DNA of 49,034 nt. It comes from a virus. Numbering within the stretch: position 1 is the first letter of the stretch; each line of letters begins with the position of its first letter. This document shows positions 30,049 through 38,485 of this stretch, in pieces. The notes beneath the pieces were generated by a model, which searched no databases, was not told the origin of the DNA, and worked only from the letters and a program-made list of their open reading frames with translations. The stretch spans positions 1 through 49,034 of IMG/VR virus record IMGVR_UViG_3300034066_000841, one strand, 5' to 3'. Both the position numbers and the translations under genes were made by a program.

Positions 30049-30986
30049 TGGGGCGGCAACACCAGGAGGCCGGGGGCCGACTAGGTGGCCCCAGCAGAGG
30101 TGTCTACGGCGGCATCTGGCAGATCGGCACCAGCCCGCTGGTCATCCCAAGCGCCGCCAGCTTTACTCTAAGCGGTGCTGCAATACAGGTGGCCACGGAC
30201 GCACCGATTATCATTCCCACTGCAGGCAGCTATACGCTCACCGTTGATACTGAACAGCTCTTGCTGTTTAAGATTTGGGGCGGCGCTGGCGGTGGGGGCC
30301 ACGCGAACGGAGCTGGTGGAGTTGGTGGCGGTGGCGGCTATGCAGCAGGGCGCGTCCTGCTGCTGCCTGGTACGACTTACGCACTTTGGGTCGGTGGTGG
30401 CGGCGATTCCCGCGCAGCTAATGCAGGCCCAGGTACGCGAGCCTTTGGCGGCGGCGGCCTTAACGGAACCATGGGCTTTGGCGGCAATGGCGGAGGCCTG
30501 AGCGCGCTCTTTGCGGGCACGGCGCTGCAAACAAACTCATTACTCGTTGCAGGCGGCGGTGGCGGCGGTGCATGGGAGGGTGCCGCAGGTGGTGCAGGTG
30601 GCGGCTTAAGTGGCCAGCCAGGCAACGCGGGTGCTAGCGGCTCGCCAGGCGGCGGCACGCAAGTGGCTGGGGGCGCTGGCGTCGGCGGTGCTGGTAGCGG
30701 CATTGTTGGGCAAGGCGGTGACAGTGCTGGATCAGGCGATGGCGGCGGCGGTGGCAGCGGCGGCGGTGGCTATTTTGGTGGCGGCGCAGGCTCAGGCTTT
30801 AACCCTGGCGACGCGGGCGGTGGCGGCTCAGGCTTCACAGCGCCAAGCGTGCAGAGTGCTCAGCTGCTGGCTGGTTCAGGCGCAACACCTGGTAACGCCA
30901 GCGACCCTGACCGCGCTGGCGCAGGCCAAGGTTTCGCCGGGGCAACGCCAGGCAGCCCAGGCCGCATCGTCATCTACCCAGGCTGA
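30048..30986 (+). CDS. Glycine-rich tail adhesin 1
   Basis: A 312-residue product. A short N-terminal docking part is followed by YTLTVDTEQLLLFKIWGGAGGGGH and about 220 residues of G-G-G-rich loops (GGGGGYAAGRVLL, GGGGGGAWEGAAGG) ending GSPGRIVIYPG. This is the glycine-rich sandwich architecture used by T4-like gp38-type adhesins, where variable loops contact the receptor. The ATG overlaps the preceding stop. Confidence 0.8.
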   Translation: MGRQHQEAGGRLGGPSRGVYGGIWQIGTSPLVIPSAASFTLSGAAIQVATDAPIIIPTAGSYTLTVDTEQLLLFKIWGGAGGGGHANGAGGVGGGGGYAAGRVLLLPGTTYALWVGGGGDSRAANAGPGTRAFGGGGLNGTMGFGGNGGGLSALFAGTALQTNSLLVAGGGGGGAWEGAAGGAGGGLSGQPGNAGASGSPGGGTQVAGGAGVGGAGSGIVGQGGDSAGSGDGGGGGSGGGGYFGGGAGSGFNPGDAGGGGSGFTAPSVQSAQLLAGSGATPGNASDPDRAGAGQGFAGATPGSPGRIVIYPG

Positions 30987-30988
30987 CC

Positions 30989-31879
30989 ATGAGCTACATC
31001 GGCGCCAAACCAGCATCCGGCCGCAGCGGCATCTGGTTGCCTGAAGCTGTCCGCAGGCGCAGGGCAGCGGGGCGGTGGAGTGACATCATCGTGGCGACTG
31101 GTGGCACGGTGAATGACGTCACCGTGAACGGTGTGTCTTATCGGGTGCATACTTTTCTCGGCTCAGGCACGTTCACGGTTACGAACGCAGGCCTTGTTGA
31201 GTATCTGATCGTCGGGGGCGGCGCTTCTGGCTCGGATGGCGGGGGCGGCGGTGCCGGTGGCTTCATTGAAGGCTCGCTGTCGCTATCCGCGCAAAGCTAT
31301 GCCGTCACTGTTGGCGCGGGTGGCGCATCTGTTGGCGACGATCAACGCGGAAATAATGGCCAAGACAGCAGCTTCGCTGGGCTGATTGCTCTCGGCGGCG
31401 GCAACGGCGGCCACTACCTCTCGGGAGCCGGAGCTAACGGTGGCTCTGGTGGAGGTGGTGGATCAAATGAAGCAAACGGCGCAGTCTATGCGCCAGGGGC
31501 GGGACTCCAGCCCACCTCAGCCAGTGGCGGCTACGGCAACAGTGGCGGTACTGCTGTCGCAGCAGGTTATTCGTCGGGCGGAGGTGGTGGAGCTGGTGGT
31601 CCGGGTGCCAACGCTTCAGCCTACGTTGGTGGAAATGGCGGCGCTGGACGCGTATCTTCAATCACCGGCACAAGTCTTTTCTACGCAGGTGGTGGCGGTG
31701 GCGGTGCGCAGAATGTCGGCGGCACTGGCGGAAGTGGCATCGGCGGAAAAGGCTCGGTTAGCAGTGGTGGGGCTACCTCTGGAGCAGCTAACACCGGCTC
31801 CGGTGGTGGTGGTGGCTACACCGGAGCAACCGGAGCCGGCGGCTCCGGCATCGTCATCATCCGCTACGCCATCTCGTAA
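30989..31879 (+). CDS. Glycine-rich tail adhesin 2
   Basis: A 296-residue product, tandem paralogue of the preceding gene. A different N-terminal docking segment (SYIGAKPASGRSGIWLPEAV) is followed by VHTFLGSGTFTVTNAGLVEYLIVGGG and then glycine-rich loops, ending GGSGIVIIRYAIS, the common end of this domain. Two tandem copies with different loops suggest host-range variation or a hetero-adhesin. Confidence 0.82.
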   Translation: MSYIGAKPASGRSGIWLPEAVRRRRAAGRWSDIIVATGGTVNDVTVNGVSYRVHTFLGSGTFTVTNAGLVEYLIVGGGASGSDGGGGGAGGFIEGSLSLSAQSYAVTVGAGGASVGDDQRGNNGQDSSFAGLIALGGGNGGHYLSGAGANGGSGGGGGSNEANGAVYAPGAGLQPTSASGGYGNSGGTAVAAGYSSGGGGGAGGPGANASAYVGGNGGAGRVSSITGTSLFYAGGGGGGAQNVGGTGGSGIGGKGSVSSGGATSGAANTGSGGGGGYTGATGAGGSGIVIIRYAIS

Positions 31880-31921
31880 CCGGCTTAGCCTCACTGCTAC
31901 TGCCCCTTCGCTTTCTGACCC

Positions 31922-32638
31922 ATGCCACTTCAAAGGATCCCCGGCCGGATGGTCGAAGACGGCAGCATCACCTCAACTGACATTCAGGACGGCGCTGTCG
32001 TGACCGCTGATCTGGCGGATGGGGCAGTAACCACACCCAAGCTTGCAGATGGCGCAGTAACAGCGCAGAAGCTGGCAGCTGGTGTCGGGTTCTCTCCCAC
32101 CTGGGTGAGCTTTGATGGCACCGCATCAGCAAACCAAACTGCTACCTACAGCCAGAGCGGCAGCACGACGATCACGCTCACCCTGGCAAACCACGGGCTG
32201 CAAGTCGGCCACATCGTCAGTATTGACTTCACGTCTGGCACTGCTACCGATGGTGTCTACACCGTCGCCTCGGTGCCCACCCCAAATACCTTCACAATCA
32301 CCGCAGGTCTTAGCGCTACGACAAGCGGCAGTGGCGTGCTCCGGCGGTGCCCGATTGACGCCAGCAGTAACGTCGCCAGCATCGCTGACTGCGCGGACGG
32401 CGACTACGGCATCAACTTCACCACCCCATTCGCTGACGGCAACTACGCCATCGCCGGCATGGCAACGTCCGCGGCGACCAACAACCCCAAGACCACGATC
32501 AACCTGCGCGCGGCTGGGCAGGCTCTGCCGCCGACGACCAAAACTGCAAACGCTGTGCGCATCCTGGTCGGTTCCACCAACCAAACGGCACCGGCTGGTC
32601 TCGACTGTGCAAGCGTCAATCTGATCATCATCCGCTAA
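31922..32638 (+). CDS. Tail fibre tip protein with DGAV-KLADGAV repeats
   Basis: A 238-residue product. The N-terminus carries repeated TxxDIQDGAV / TADLADGAV / TTPKLADGAV / TAQKLAAGV strands (triple beta-helix type), also seen at the end of the fibre 29029-29691. The middle (TITLTLANHGLQVGHIVSID...) is a beta module. The C-terminal 100 residues (DGDYGINFTTPFADGNYAIAG) look like a compact fibre-tip domain. Confidence 0.78.
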   Translation: MPLQRIPGRMVEDGSITSTDIQDGAVVTADLADGAVTTPKLADGAVTAQKLAAGVGFSPTWVSFDGTASANQTATYSQSGSTTITLTLANHGLQVGHIVSIDFTSGTATDGVYTVASVPTPNTFTITAGLSATTSGSGVLRRCPIDASSNVASIADCADGDYGINFTTPFADGNYAIAGMATSAATNNPKTTINLRAAGQALPPTTKTANAVRILVGSTNQTAPAGLDCASVNLIIIR

Positions 32639-32764
32639 GTGGCACGCCCTAAGACCTCGCCCACCGGCATCAAAATCGAGCCGAAACCAAAGCGCACCCG
32701 CCAGGGCGACGGGAAGCACAGCAAGGCCAACCACGGCCGCAAGAAATCCCGAGGGCAGGGCTGA
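32639..32764 (+). CDS. Short highly basic protein
   Basis: A 41-residue product from a GTG at 32639 that overlaps the previous stop (TAAGTG). It is very basic: PKTSPTGIKIEPKPKRTRQ, GDGKHSKANHGRKKSRGQG. From memory, very similar short K/R-rich peptides with a TRQGDGKHSK-like core occur in marine phages beside tail genes. A nucleic-acid-binding or virion-packaged role is possible. Confidence 0.6.
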   Translation: MARPKTSPTGIKIEPKPKRTRQGDGKHSKANHGRKKSRGQG

Positions 32765-32785
32765 AGCCTGCTCGGGACATCCGCC

Positions 32786-32791
32786 TAGAAT
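32786..32791 (+). promoter_or_regulatory. Possible late promoter -10 (TAGAAT)
   Basis: CGCCTAGAATC in the 54-base gap before the sheath gene. Third occurrence of TAGAAT in late-gene gaps. Confidence 0.4.
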
Positions 32792-32800
32792 CAACCAGAC

Positions 32801-32814
32801 AGGAGGATTCTCCT
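32801..32814 (+). promoter_or_regulatory. Hairpin containing the sheath Shine-Dalgarno
   Basis: AGGAG-GATT-CTCCT: the ribosome-binding AGGAGG at 32801-32806 is the left arm of a perfect 5-bp hairpin, 12 bases before the ATG at 32819. Confidence 0.5.
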
Positions 32815-32818
32815 ACCC

Positions 32819-34237
32819 ATGACAACGACCTTTCTGCACGGCGTAGAGGTCCTCCAGATCGACACTGGGGCCCGGCCAATTCAGACCGTCCGATCGTCCG
32901 TGATCGGCCTCATCGGCACGGCACCTGGTGCCGATGCTGAGACGTTCCCTCTCAACACTCCGGTGCTGATCGCTCGCCGCGGCGAGATGGCTGGCATCGG
33001 CGAAACCGGCACGCTGCCCGCAGCGCTGGACCTGATCTATGACCAGGCCGGCGCCGTCGTCGTCGTGGTTCGTGTTGAGCAGGGCGTCGATGAAGGCGCC
33101 ACCATCAACAACGTCCGCGGCGGCATCAACAACGGCACCGGCGCCTACGAAGGCGTGCACGCCTTCCTTGCCGCTGAGAACGAGGTCGGCTCAACCCCCC
33201 GCATCCTTTGCGCTCCTGGGTTCACCCACCAGCGCAGCACCAACGGCATCCTGTCGATCGCTGTTACCAACCAAGGCAGCGGCTACACCACTGCCCCCGC
33301 GGTGACCATCTCGGCACCTGGCGGCAGCGGCAAGCAAGCTACCGCCGTTGCGGTGCTCGGCACTGGCGGCAACGCCGGCAAGGTGGTGAGCGTGACCATC
33401 ACCGACCCTGGCTCGGGCTACAGCACCAACCCCACCGTCACCTTCGCGGTGCCTCCTACCGGTGGCACCCAAGCGACTGCTGGCACCATCAACCGCGGCG
33501 CTGTTCGCTCTGAGGTGCTGGCCGAGATGCTGGGCATCGCTCAGCGCCTCCGCGCGGTGATCATCGCCGACGGCCCCAACACCACCGACGCTGCTGCCAT
33601 TCAGATCGCCGACGACTTCGGCTCTGATCGCATCTACGTGGTGGACCCCTGGGTGCTGCGCGACGGCTCCAGCGTGCCCGCTTCCCCCGCCGTGGCCGGC
33701 CTGATCAACAAGGTCGACAACGAGCGCGGCTTCTGGTGGAGCCCCTCCAACAACGAGATCAATGGCATCGAGGGCACTGCCCGCGCCATCGACTTCACCC
33801 TGGGCGACTACACTTCCCGGGCCAACCTGCTGAACGAAGCCAAGATCGCCACCATCGTGCGTGAACAAGGCTTCCGCCTCTGGGGCAACCGCACCCTGGC
33901 GATGGATCCCAAGTACGCCTTCCTGAGCGTGCGCCGGACCGCCGACATGGTGAACGAGTCCATCCTGCGCGGCCACCTGTGGGCCGTCGACCGCTGCATC
34001 ACCGCCACCTACCTGGAGGAAGTGCAGGAGTCGGTGCGCGAATACCTGCGCAGCCTGAAGTCCCGCGGCGCCATCCTCGGCGGTGACGTGTGGGTGGATC
34101 CCGAGCTGAACACCCCCGTCAACATCAGCAACGGCCAGGTGTTCTTCGACTTTGAGTTCACCCCGCCTTATCCGGCTGAGCGTGTGACCTTCCGGTCGCA
34201 CCTTGTGAACTCCTACGTCGTCGACCTGTTCAACTGA
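32819..34237 (+). CDS. Tail sheath protein (P2 FI-like) with inserted beta-repeat domain
   Basis: A 472-residue product. Residues 1-142 (FLHGVEVLQIDTGARPIQTVRSSVIGLIGTAP in parts, VVVVRVEQG, RILCAPGFTHQ) and 227-472 (RSEVLAEMLGIAQRLRAVIIADGPN, DRIYVVDPWVL, GFRLWGNRTLA, RRTADMVNESI, VTFRSHLVNSYV) are the contractile sheath. Residues about 143-226 are an insertion with two copies of V-T-x-x-G-S-G-Y-x-T-x-P-x-V-T. The insertion should project outward from the sheath surface. Confidence 0.92.
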   Translation: MTTTFLHGVEVLQIDTGARPIQTVRSSVIGLIGTAPGADAETFPLNTPVLIARRGEMAGIGETGTLPAALDLIYDQAGAVVVVVRVEQGVDEGATINNVRGGINNGTGAYEGVHAFLAAENEVGSTPRILCAPGFTHQRSTNGILSIAVTNQGSGYTTAPAVTISAPGGSGKQATAVAVLGTGGNAGKVVSVTITDPGSGYSTNPTVTFAVPPTGGTQATAGTINRGAVRSEVLAEMLGIAQRLRAVIIADGPNTTDAAAIQIADDFGSDRIYVVDPWVLRDGSSVPASPAVAGLINKVDNERGFWWSPSNNEINGIEGTARAIDFTLGDYTSRANLLNEAKIATIVREQGFRLWGNRTLAMDPKYAFLSVRRTADMVNESILRGHLWAVDRCITATYLEEVQESVREYLRSLKSRGAILGGDVWVDPELNTPVNISNGQVFFDFEFTPPYPAERVTFRSHLVNSYVVDLFN

Positions 34238-34248
34238 GGTACTGACTC

Positions 34249-34758
34249 ATGGCTCAGATCCCCCGCGTTCTGAAAAACTTCAGCCTGTTCGTTGACGGTC
34301 GCGGCCTCGCCGGCACCGTCTCGACGCTGACCCTGCCCACCATCACAACCAAGATGGAGGAGTTCCGGGGCGGCGGCATGGATGCCCCTGTCGAGATCGA
34401 CATGGGCATGGAGATCCTCGAGACCAGCTTTGAGCTGTTCGACTACGAGGAAAACGTCCTGGCCCTTTACGGCCTGGCCAACGGTTCAGCCACCCAGGTG
34501 ACTGCCCGCGGCGCGCTCCGGCGCGATGGCGATGCAGCTGTGCCGATGGTGGTCAACATGACCGGCGTCATCAAAGAGATGGACCCCGGCGACTGGCAGG
34601 CCGGCGAGCAAACCACCATGACCTGCAGCATGGCGCTGCGTTACCTCAAGATCACCATCGGTGGGCGCGAGGTAATCGAGGTGGATAAGGTGAACATGAT
34701 CCGTCGCATCAACGGCGTGGATCAACTTGAATCCATCCGCCAAGCAATCGGGGTCTGA
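34249..34758 (+). CDS. Tail tube protein (P2 FII-like)
   Basis: A 169-residue product. IPRVLKNFSLFVDGRGLAG, LTLPTITTKMEEFRGGGMDAPVEIDMGM, FELFDYEENVLALYGL, and LRYLKITIGGREVIEVDKVNMIRRINGVDQL match the P2 tube family. It forms the inner tube driven through the envelope on contraction. The leader GAGGTACTGACTC matches that of the DUF2190 gene. Confidence 0.94.
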   Translation: MAQIPRVLKNFSLFVDGRGLAGTVSTLTLPTITTKMEEFRGGGMDAPVEIDMGMEILETSFELFDYEENVLALYGLANGSATQVTARGALRRDGDAAVPMVVNMTGVIKEMDPGDWQAGEQTTMTCSMALRYLKITIGGREVIEVDKVNMIRRINGVDQLESIRQAIGV

Positions 34759-34763
34759 CCTGA

Positions 34764-35027
34764 ATGGACAAGCGAGCCACAGCAAAGATCGAGCTGGACT
34801 TCCCCATCGAGATCAGTGGCGTGGAGGTCAAACACCTCGTCATGCGCCGTCCCAAGGTGCGCGACGAGGTGGCCTTCACTAAGAGCAAGGGCGACGACGC
34901 TGACAAAACCCTGTCACTCCTGGCCAGCCTCTGCGAGGTGACGCCTGATGAGCTGATGGAGCTTGACAGCGGCGACTTCGCCAAGCTCGAAGCGCAATTC
35001 CAGGATTTCAAGGGGGCCAAGCCCTAG
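34764..35027 (+). CDS. Tail assembly chaperone, short form (gpE-like)
   Basis: An 87-residue product: KIELDFPIEISGVEVKHLVMRRPKVRDEV is the gpE pattern, with a C-terminal helical part. It coats the tape measure during tail assembly. Near its end the phase-0 codons AAG GGG GCC (35010-35018) can slip -1, as GGG re-pairs with GGG, giving the longer product that continues to 35182. Confidence 0.85.
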   Translation: MDKRATAKIELDFPIEISGVEVKHLVMRRPKVRDEVAFTKSKGDDADKTLSLLASLCEVTPDELMELDSGDFAKLEAQFQDFKGAKP

Positions 35028-35182
35028 AAGACGATCTGCGGCGTGCGGTACTCATCCTCACGAAGCTGACCGGCTGGGGCTTGGCCGACACCCTTGACCT
35101 AGACATCGACGAGTTCTGGATCTGGCTTAACCATGCCCAAAAGCTCGACAATGAGATAGCCAAGCAGCTGAAGCGGACATGA
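35015..35182 (+). CDS. Frameshift extension of the tail assembly chaperone (gpE'-like)
   Basis: This -1 frame has no good start of its own and continues gpE after a slip at 35013-35015: the extension reads ALEDDLRRAVLILTKLTGWG, LADTLDLDIDEFWIWL, then NHAQKLDNEIAKQLKRT. The D-L-D-I-D-E-F-W-x-W-L segment matches the GpE' domain. The fused product is about 139 residues. The TGA overlaps the tape-measure ATG (ATGA). Confidence 0.72.
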   Translation, partial: GQALEDDLRRAVLILTKLTGWGLADTLDLDIDEFWIWLNHAQKLDNEIAKQLKRT

Positions 35183-37575
35183 ACGGCGGCCTGAGCAAGA
35201 TCACGGTCGAGATCGGCGGCAAGATCGCGGCCTCGCTGGGGCAGTCGCTCAAGTCTGCCCAGATGCAAGTGTCGTCGTTCGGGCGGAACACCGCTCGAAC
35301 GATGAACGACGCTGCGACCGCCAGCAAGCGCAGCTTCAAGAACATCTTTCAGAACGATCTGTGGCAGCAGGCCACAGTCGGCGCGACCGCGTTTGCCGGT
35401 GCCATCGGCCTGTCCGTGCGGGCAGCCATGGAGTTCGACAAGGCCATGGCGGACGTGCGCAAGGCCATCGACTTCAAGGATGGCGAGAAGGGCCTGCGAC
35501 GGTTCGGCAACGAGCTGATCAAGCTGAGCACCGAGCTGCCCTACACCGCCTCGCAGCTGAGTGAGATCGCTGCCTCAGCTGGTTTTGCCGGCTACGCAGA
35601 AAGCGAAATCGTTCCCTTCACCAAGGCTGCAGCCCGGATGGGCGTGGCCTTTCAGATGACGGCGCAGGAAGCGGGCGACGCCATGGTGGCGATGCGCGCA
35701 TCCATGGGCCTCACCCAGCCCCAGGTGGAACAGCTGGGCGATGCGATCAACCACCTGTCAGACCGCTTCCAAGGCACGGTCAGCGGCGCAGACCTGACTG
35801 AGGTGACGCGGCGCATCGGCGCGATCGGCAAGGCGGCCGGCCTCACGGCTGAGCAGGTGGCGGGCCTGGGCGCCGCGTTCTTGGCGAGCGGCACGCCGAC
35901 TGAGGTGGCGGCCACCGGTCTGAAGAACTTCCTCAACGCCCTCACGAAGGGCCAGAACGCGAGCCTGGCGCAGGCCGGCGCGCTGGCCAGCATCTTCGGC
36001 GAGGAGGGCCTGGCCGAGACAATCAAGCGCGGCAAAGGCAAGGCCAAGCAAGCAGCCCGCGGCGTGGCGGTCGACATCGCCGAGGAGCTGGCCAAGGGGA
36101 TGCAGGTTGACCCCGAGGGCACGATCAAATCCGTGCTCGATCGGATGGCCAAGCTGCCCAAGGATCAGCAGGTGAGCGTCGCCGGCGCGCTGTTCGGCGA
36201 GGAAAGCAAGGCGGCGATCATGCCGCTGCTCACCAACACCAAACTCATCGGTCAGGCGTTCGATCTGATCCGTGAAAAGCAGGCGTTCGCGGGCTCCATG
36301 CAGAAGGAGTTCCAGAACCAGATGGGCACCAGCGCCGCGCAGGCGCAGATCTTCCGCAATGGCATCAACGCGCTGGGCATCAGCATCGGCGCGGCGATCC
36401 TGCCCAGCCTCAACGCGATCATGAAGGCGATCGGCCCAGTGCTGGTCAGCTTCGCTGAGTTCGCGCAGAACAACCGCGGTCTGGTCACCGGCATTGTCCT
36501 AGTGGGCGGGGCGCTGGCGGGCCTGATCATTGCGCTGCCGGTGATCGCTGGTGTGGTGAGCGCAGTCGGCACGATCGGTGGCGCCATTGCAGCAGCCGGC
36601 CCGATAATCGCGGGCCTGGGCACCGTGTTCGCCGTCCTGGGCAGCACCGTGGCTGGCTTCATCGGGACAGCCGTGACGGGCTTCGGCGCCTTCGCCATGG
36701 CCGCGGGCGCCGCGATGCTGCCCCTGCTGCCGTGGATCGCGCTGATCGCCGGCATCGGGGTGGGCATCTACCTGCTGGTGAAAAACTGGGGGGCGGTGAA
36801 GGCCGCAGCGGCGTCCGCATGGGCTGGAATCCAAGCCGGCGCTGGCCAAGCGTGGAGCTGGCTGCAGAGCACCTGGGGCAACTTCACGTCGTGGATCGGC
36901 GGCATCTTTAACGGCGCCGTTGCCATGGTGCAGGGTGCTGCGATGCGCATCGGTAATGCTTTCAAGCGCGTCGCCCCCCTGGTGCTGGCCGCCATGTTCC
37001 CGATCCCCGCCTTGGTGATGGGGATCTTTGGCAAGCTGCCGCCCGGGGTGCAGGGCATCTTCAATCAGATCGTCGCCTTCATCAAACAGACCCCGGCCAA
37101 GGTCGCCAACGTTGGCCAGATGGTGATCGAAGCGATCATCAACGGTTTGAAAGCCAAGGCGTCCGCCCTGTTCGGCTGGATCAGCGGCACCTGGAACAAA
37201 ATCAAGAGTTTTGTCGGCGGAGGCGGTGATGCCCCAGCGGGTGGCGACGCTCCTCCCGGCCGCGCCCTTGGTGGCCGCGTCTCCGCCGGCAACCCCTACA
37301 TCGTGGGCGAGCGGCGGCGTGAGCTGTTCGTGCCCGGCATGGATGGCGCGATCATCCCCCGGGTGGCGCGACCGGTCACTGCCGCCGCGTTGGCCGGTCT
37401 GCTGGCGGCGCCGGCTCCAGCCGCTGCTGCTGCAGGTGCTGTCACCATCTCGGCCCCCGTTACGATCAACGCATCGGGCGGCAACGCCCAGGAGATCCGG
37501 CAGCAGGTTGAGCTGGCCTTCCAGGACATCCTGCACCAGGTCGAATCCGCGCATCGGGTGCTGCTGAATGACTAA
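35179..37575 (+). CDS. Tail tape measure protein
   Basis: A 798-residue product. The N-terminal 320 residues are the TP901-type core (MEFDKAMADVRKAIDF, LPYTASQLSEIAASAGFAG, AMVAMRASMGLTQPQVEQLGDAINHLSD, FLASGTPTEVAATGLKNFLNAL). Residues about 430-540 are strongly hydrophobic (GIVLVGGALAGLIIALPVIAG, WIALIAGIGVGIYLLV), suited to membrane insertion at DNA entry. The C-terminus is Ala/Pro-rich. It sets tail length; at about 0.15 nm per residue the tail would be about 120 nm. Confidence 0.94.
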   Translation: MNGGLSKITVEIGGKIAASLGQSLKSAQMQVSSFGRNTARTMNDAATASKRSFKNIFQNDLWQQATVGATAFAGAIGLSVRAAMEFDKAMADVRKAIDFKDGEKGLRRFGNELIKLSTELPYTASQLSEIAASAGFAGYAESEIVPFTKAAARMGVAFQMTAQEAGDAMVAMRASMGLTQPQVEQLGDAINHLSDRFQGTVSGADLTEVTRRIGAIGKAAGLTAEQVAGLGAAFLASGTPTEVAATGLKNFLNALTKGQNASLAQAGALASIFGEEGLAETIKRGKGKAKQAARGVAVDIAEELAKGMQVDPEGTIKSVLDRMAKLPKDQQVSVAGALFGEESKAAIMPLLTNTKLIGQAFDLIREKQAFAGSMQKEFQNQMGTSAAQAQIFRNGINALGISIGAAILPSLNAIMKAIGPVLVSFAEFAQNNRGLVTGIVLVGGALAGLIIALPVIAGVVSAVGTIGGAIAAAGPIIAGLGTVFAVLGSTVAGFIGTAVTGFGAFAMAAGAAMLPLLPWIALIAGIGVGIYLLVKNWGAVKAAAASAWAGIQAGAGQAWSWLQSTWGNFTSWIGGIFNGAVAMVQGAAMRIGNAFKRVAPLVLAAMFPIPALVMGIFGKLPPGVQGIFNQIVAFIKQTPAKVANVGQMVIEAIINGLKAKASALFGWISGTWNKIKSFVGGGGDAPAGGDAPPGRALGGRVSAGNPYIVGERRRELFVPGMDGAIIPRVARPVTAAALAGLLAAPAPAAAAAGAVTISAPVTINASGGNAQEIRQQVELAFQDILHQVESAHRVLLND

Positions 37576-38485
37576 GCCGCTCTATCAGCTCGGGAGCTTC
37601 CAGTTCGACCTGCCCAACGGCGTCCCGCAAACCGTCGATCGCACCTCGGCTTACCGGTGGGAAGAGCAGGGCCGGCTGCTGCGCGACCCCGCTCAGCAGT
37701 TCCTGGGCCCCGGCACTCAGGAGATCACGCTCGACGGCGTGATGTATCCGGGCTTCAGCGGTCGCCAGGCCACGATGGACACGCTGCGCAATCTCGCGCG
37801 CGACGGAAAGCCGGTGATGTTCACCGACGGGCTGGGCAAGGTCTACGGCAAGTGGGTCATCAAGACCCTGCGCGAAGGGAAGGGCACTTTCGCCCCCGGC
37901 GGCGGCGCTCGAGAGATCAACTTCAGCGTCTCCCTGGCCTTCTACGGTGAGGACAATCCGGGTCAAGCCGCCAGCCCGCTGTCGGTCAACCTGGGCAGCG
38001 GCTACCTGGGCGCCATCGTTCAGGCGGTCGGCACGCCACTGAGCAGCAACGGCTCCGCCTTCCAGGCAGTCAGCTGGGCGACCAGCCCCCAATTCAGCGC
38101 AGCATCGCAAGCCGCGCAGGGTGCAGGTTTCAACCTGGGGCAGCTGGGCGCGATCGCCAAGACGGTGGGCAACGGCAGCCAAGTGTCTGGCGCGCTCGGT
38201 GCTTTCGGTCTGCAAGGGCTGAGCACTGCGCAGCAAGGTGCCTGGCAGCAGCTGGGCATCAACCCCCAGGGCCTGCTACAGGCGATGAACAGCAAGCGCG
38301 GCGCCGCAGCGATGAGCGTGGCGGTTGACGCTCTCCGCAGCGCGTCGACGCAGCAACTGCAGCAGCTCGCTGGCAACGCCTACCCGGGTCTTCAGAAGCT
38401 GGTGCAGTCACGCGCCACGATCGCCACCGTGCTCAACGTGGACCCCAAGATCACTGATGCCGTTCGGCAGGCGGTGCAATCATGA
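37568..38485 (+). CDS. Tail protein gpU-like with C-terminal extension
   Basis: A 305-residue product. Residues 1-140 (LYQLGSFQFDLPNGVPQTVDR, YRWEEQGRLLRDPAQQFLGPG, MDTLRNLARDGKPVMFTDG, INFSVSLAFYGED) match P2 gpU. The remaining 165 residues are Ala/Gln-rich, mostly helical, with no recognised domain (QQLQQLAGNAYPGLQKLVQS). P2 gpU is about 160 residues, so the C-terminal half is extra. Confidence 0.88.
   Translation: MTKPLYQLGSFQFDLPNGVPQTVDRTSAYRWEEQGRLLRDPAQQFLGPGTQEITLDGVMYPGFSGRQATMDTLRNLARDGKPVMFTDGLGKVYGKWVIKTLREGKGTFAPGGGAREINFSVSLAFYGEDNPGQAASPLSVNLGSGYLGAIVQAVGTPLSSNGSAFQAVSWATSPQFSAASQAAQGAGFNLGQLGAIAKTVGNGSQVSGALGAFGLQGLSTAQQGAWQQLGINPQGLLQAMNSKRGAAAMSVAVDALRSASTQQLQQLAGNAYPGLQKLVQSRATIATVLNVDPKITDAVRQAVQS

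Noticed and set aside
30290-31870. Tandem GGCGGC/GGTGGT-rich DNA that looks like a repeat array
   Set aside because: It is codon repetition for the glycine-rich loops of the two adhesins; there are no spaced identical repeats as in CRISPR.
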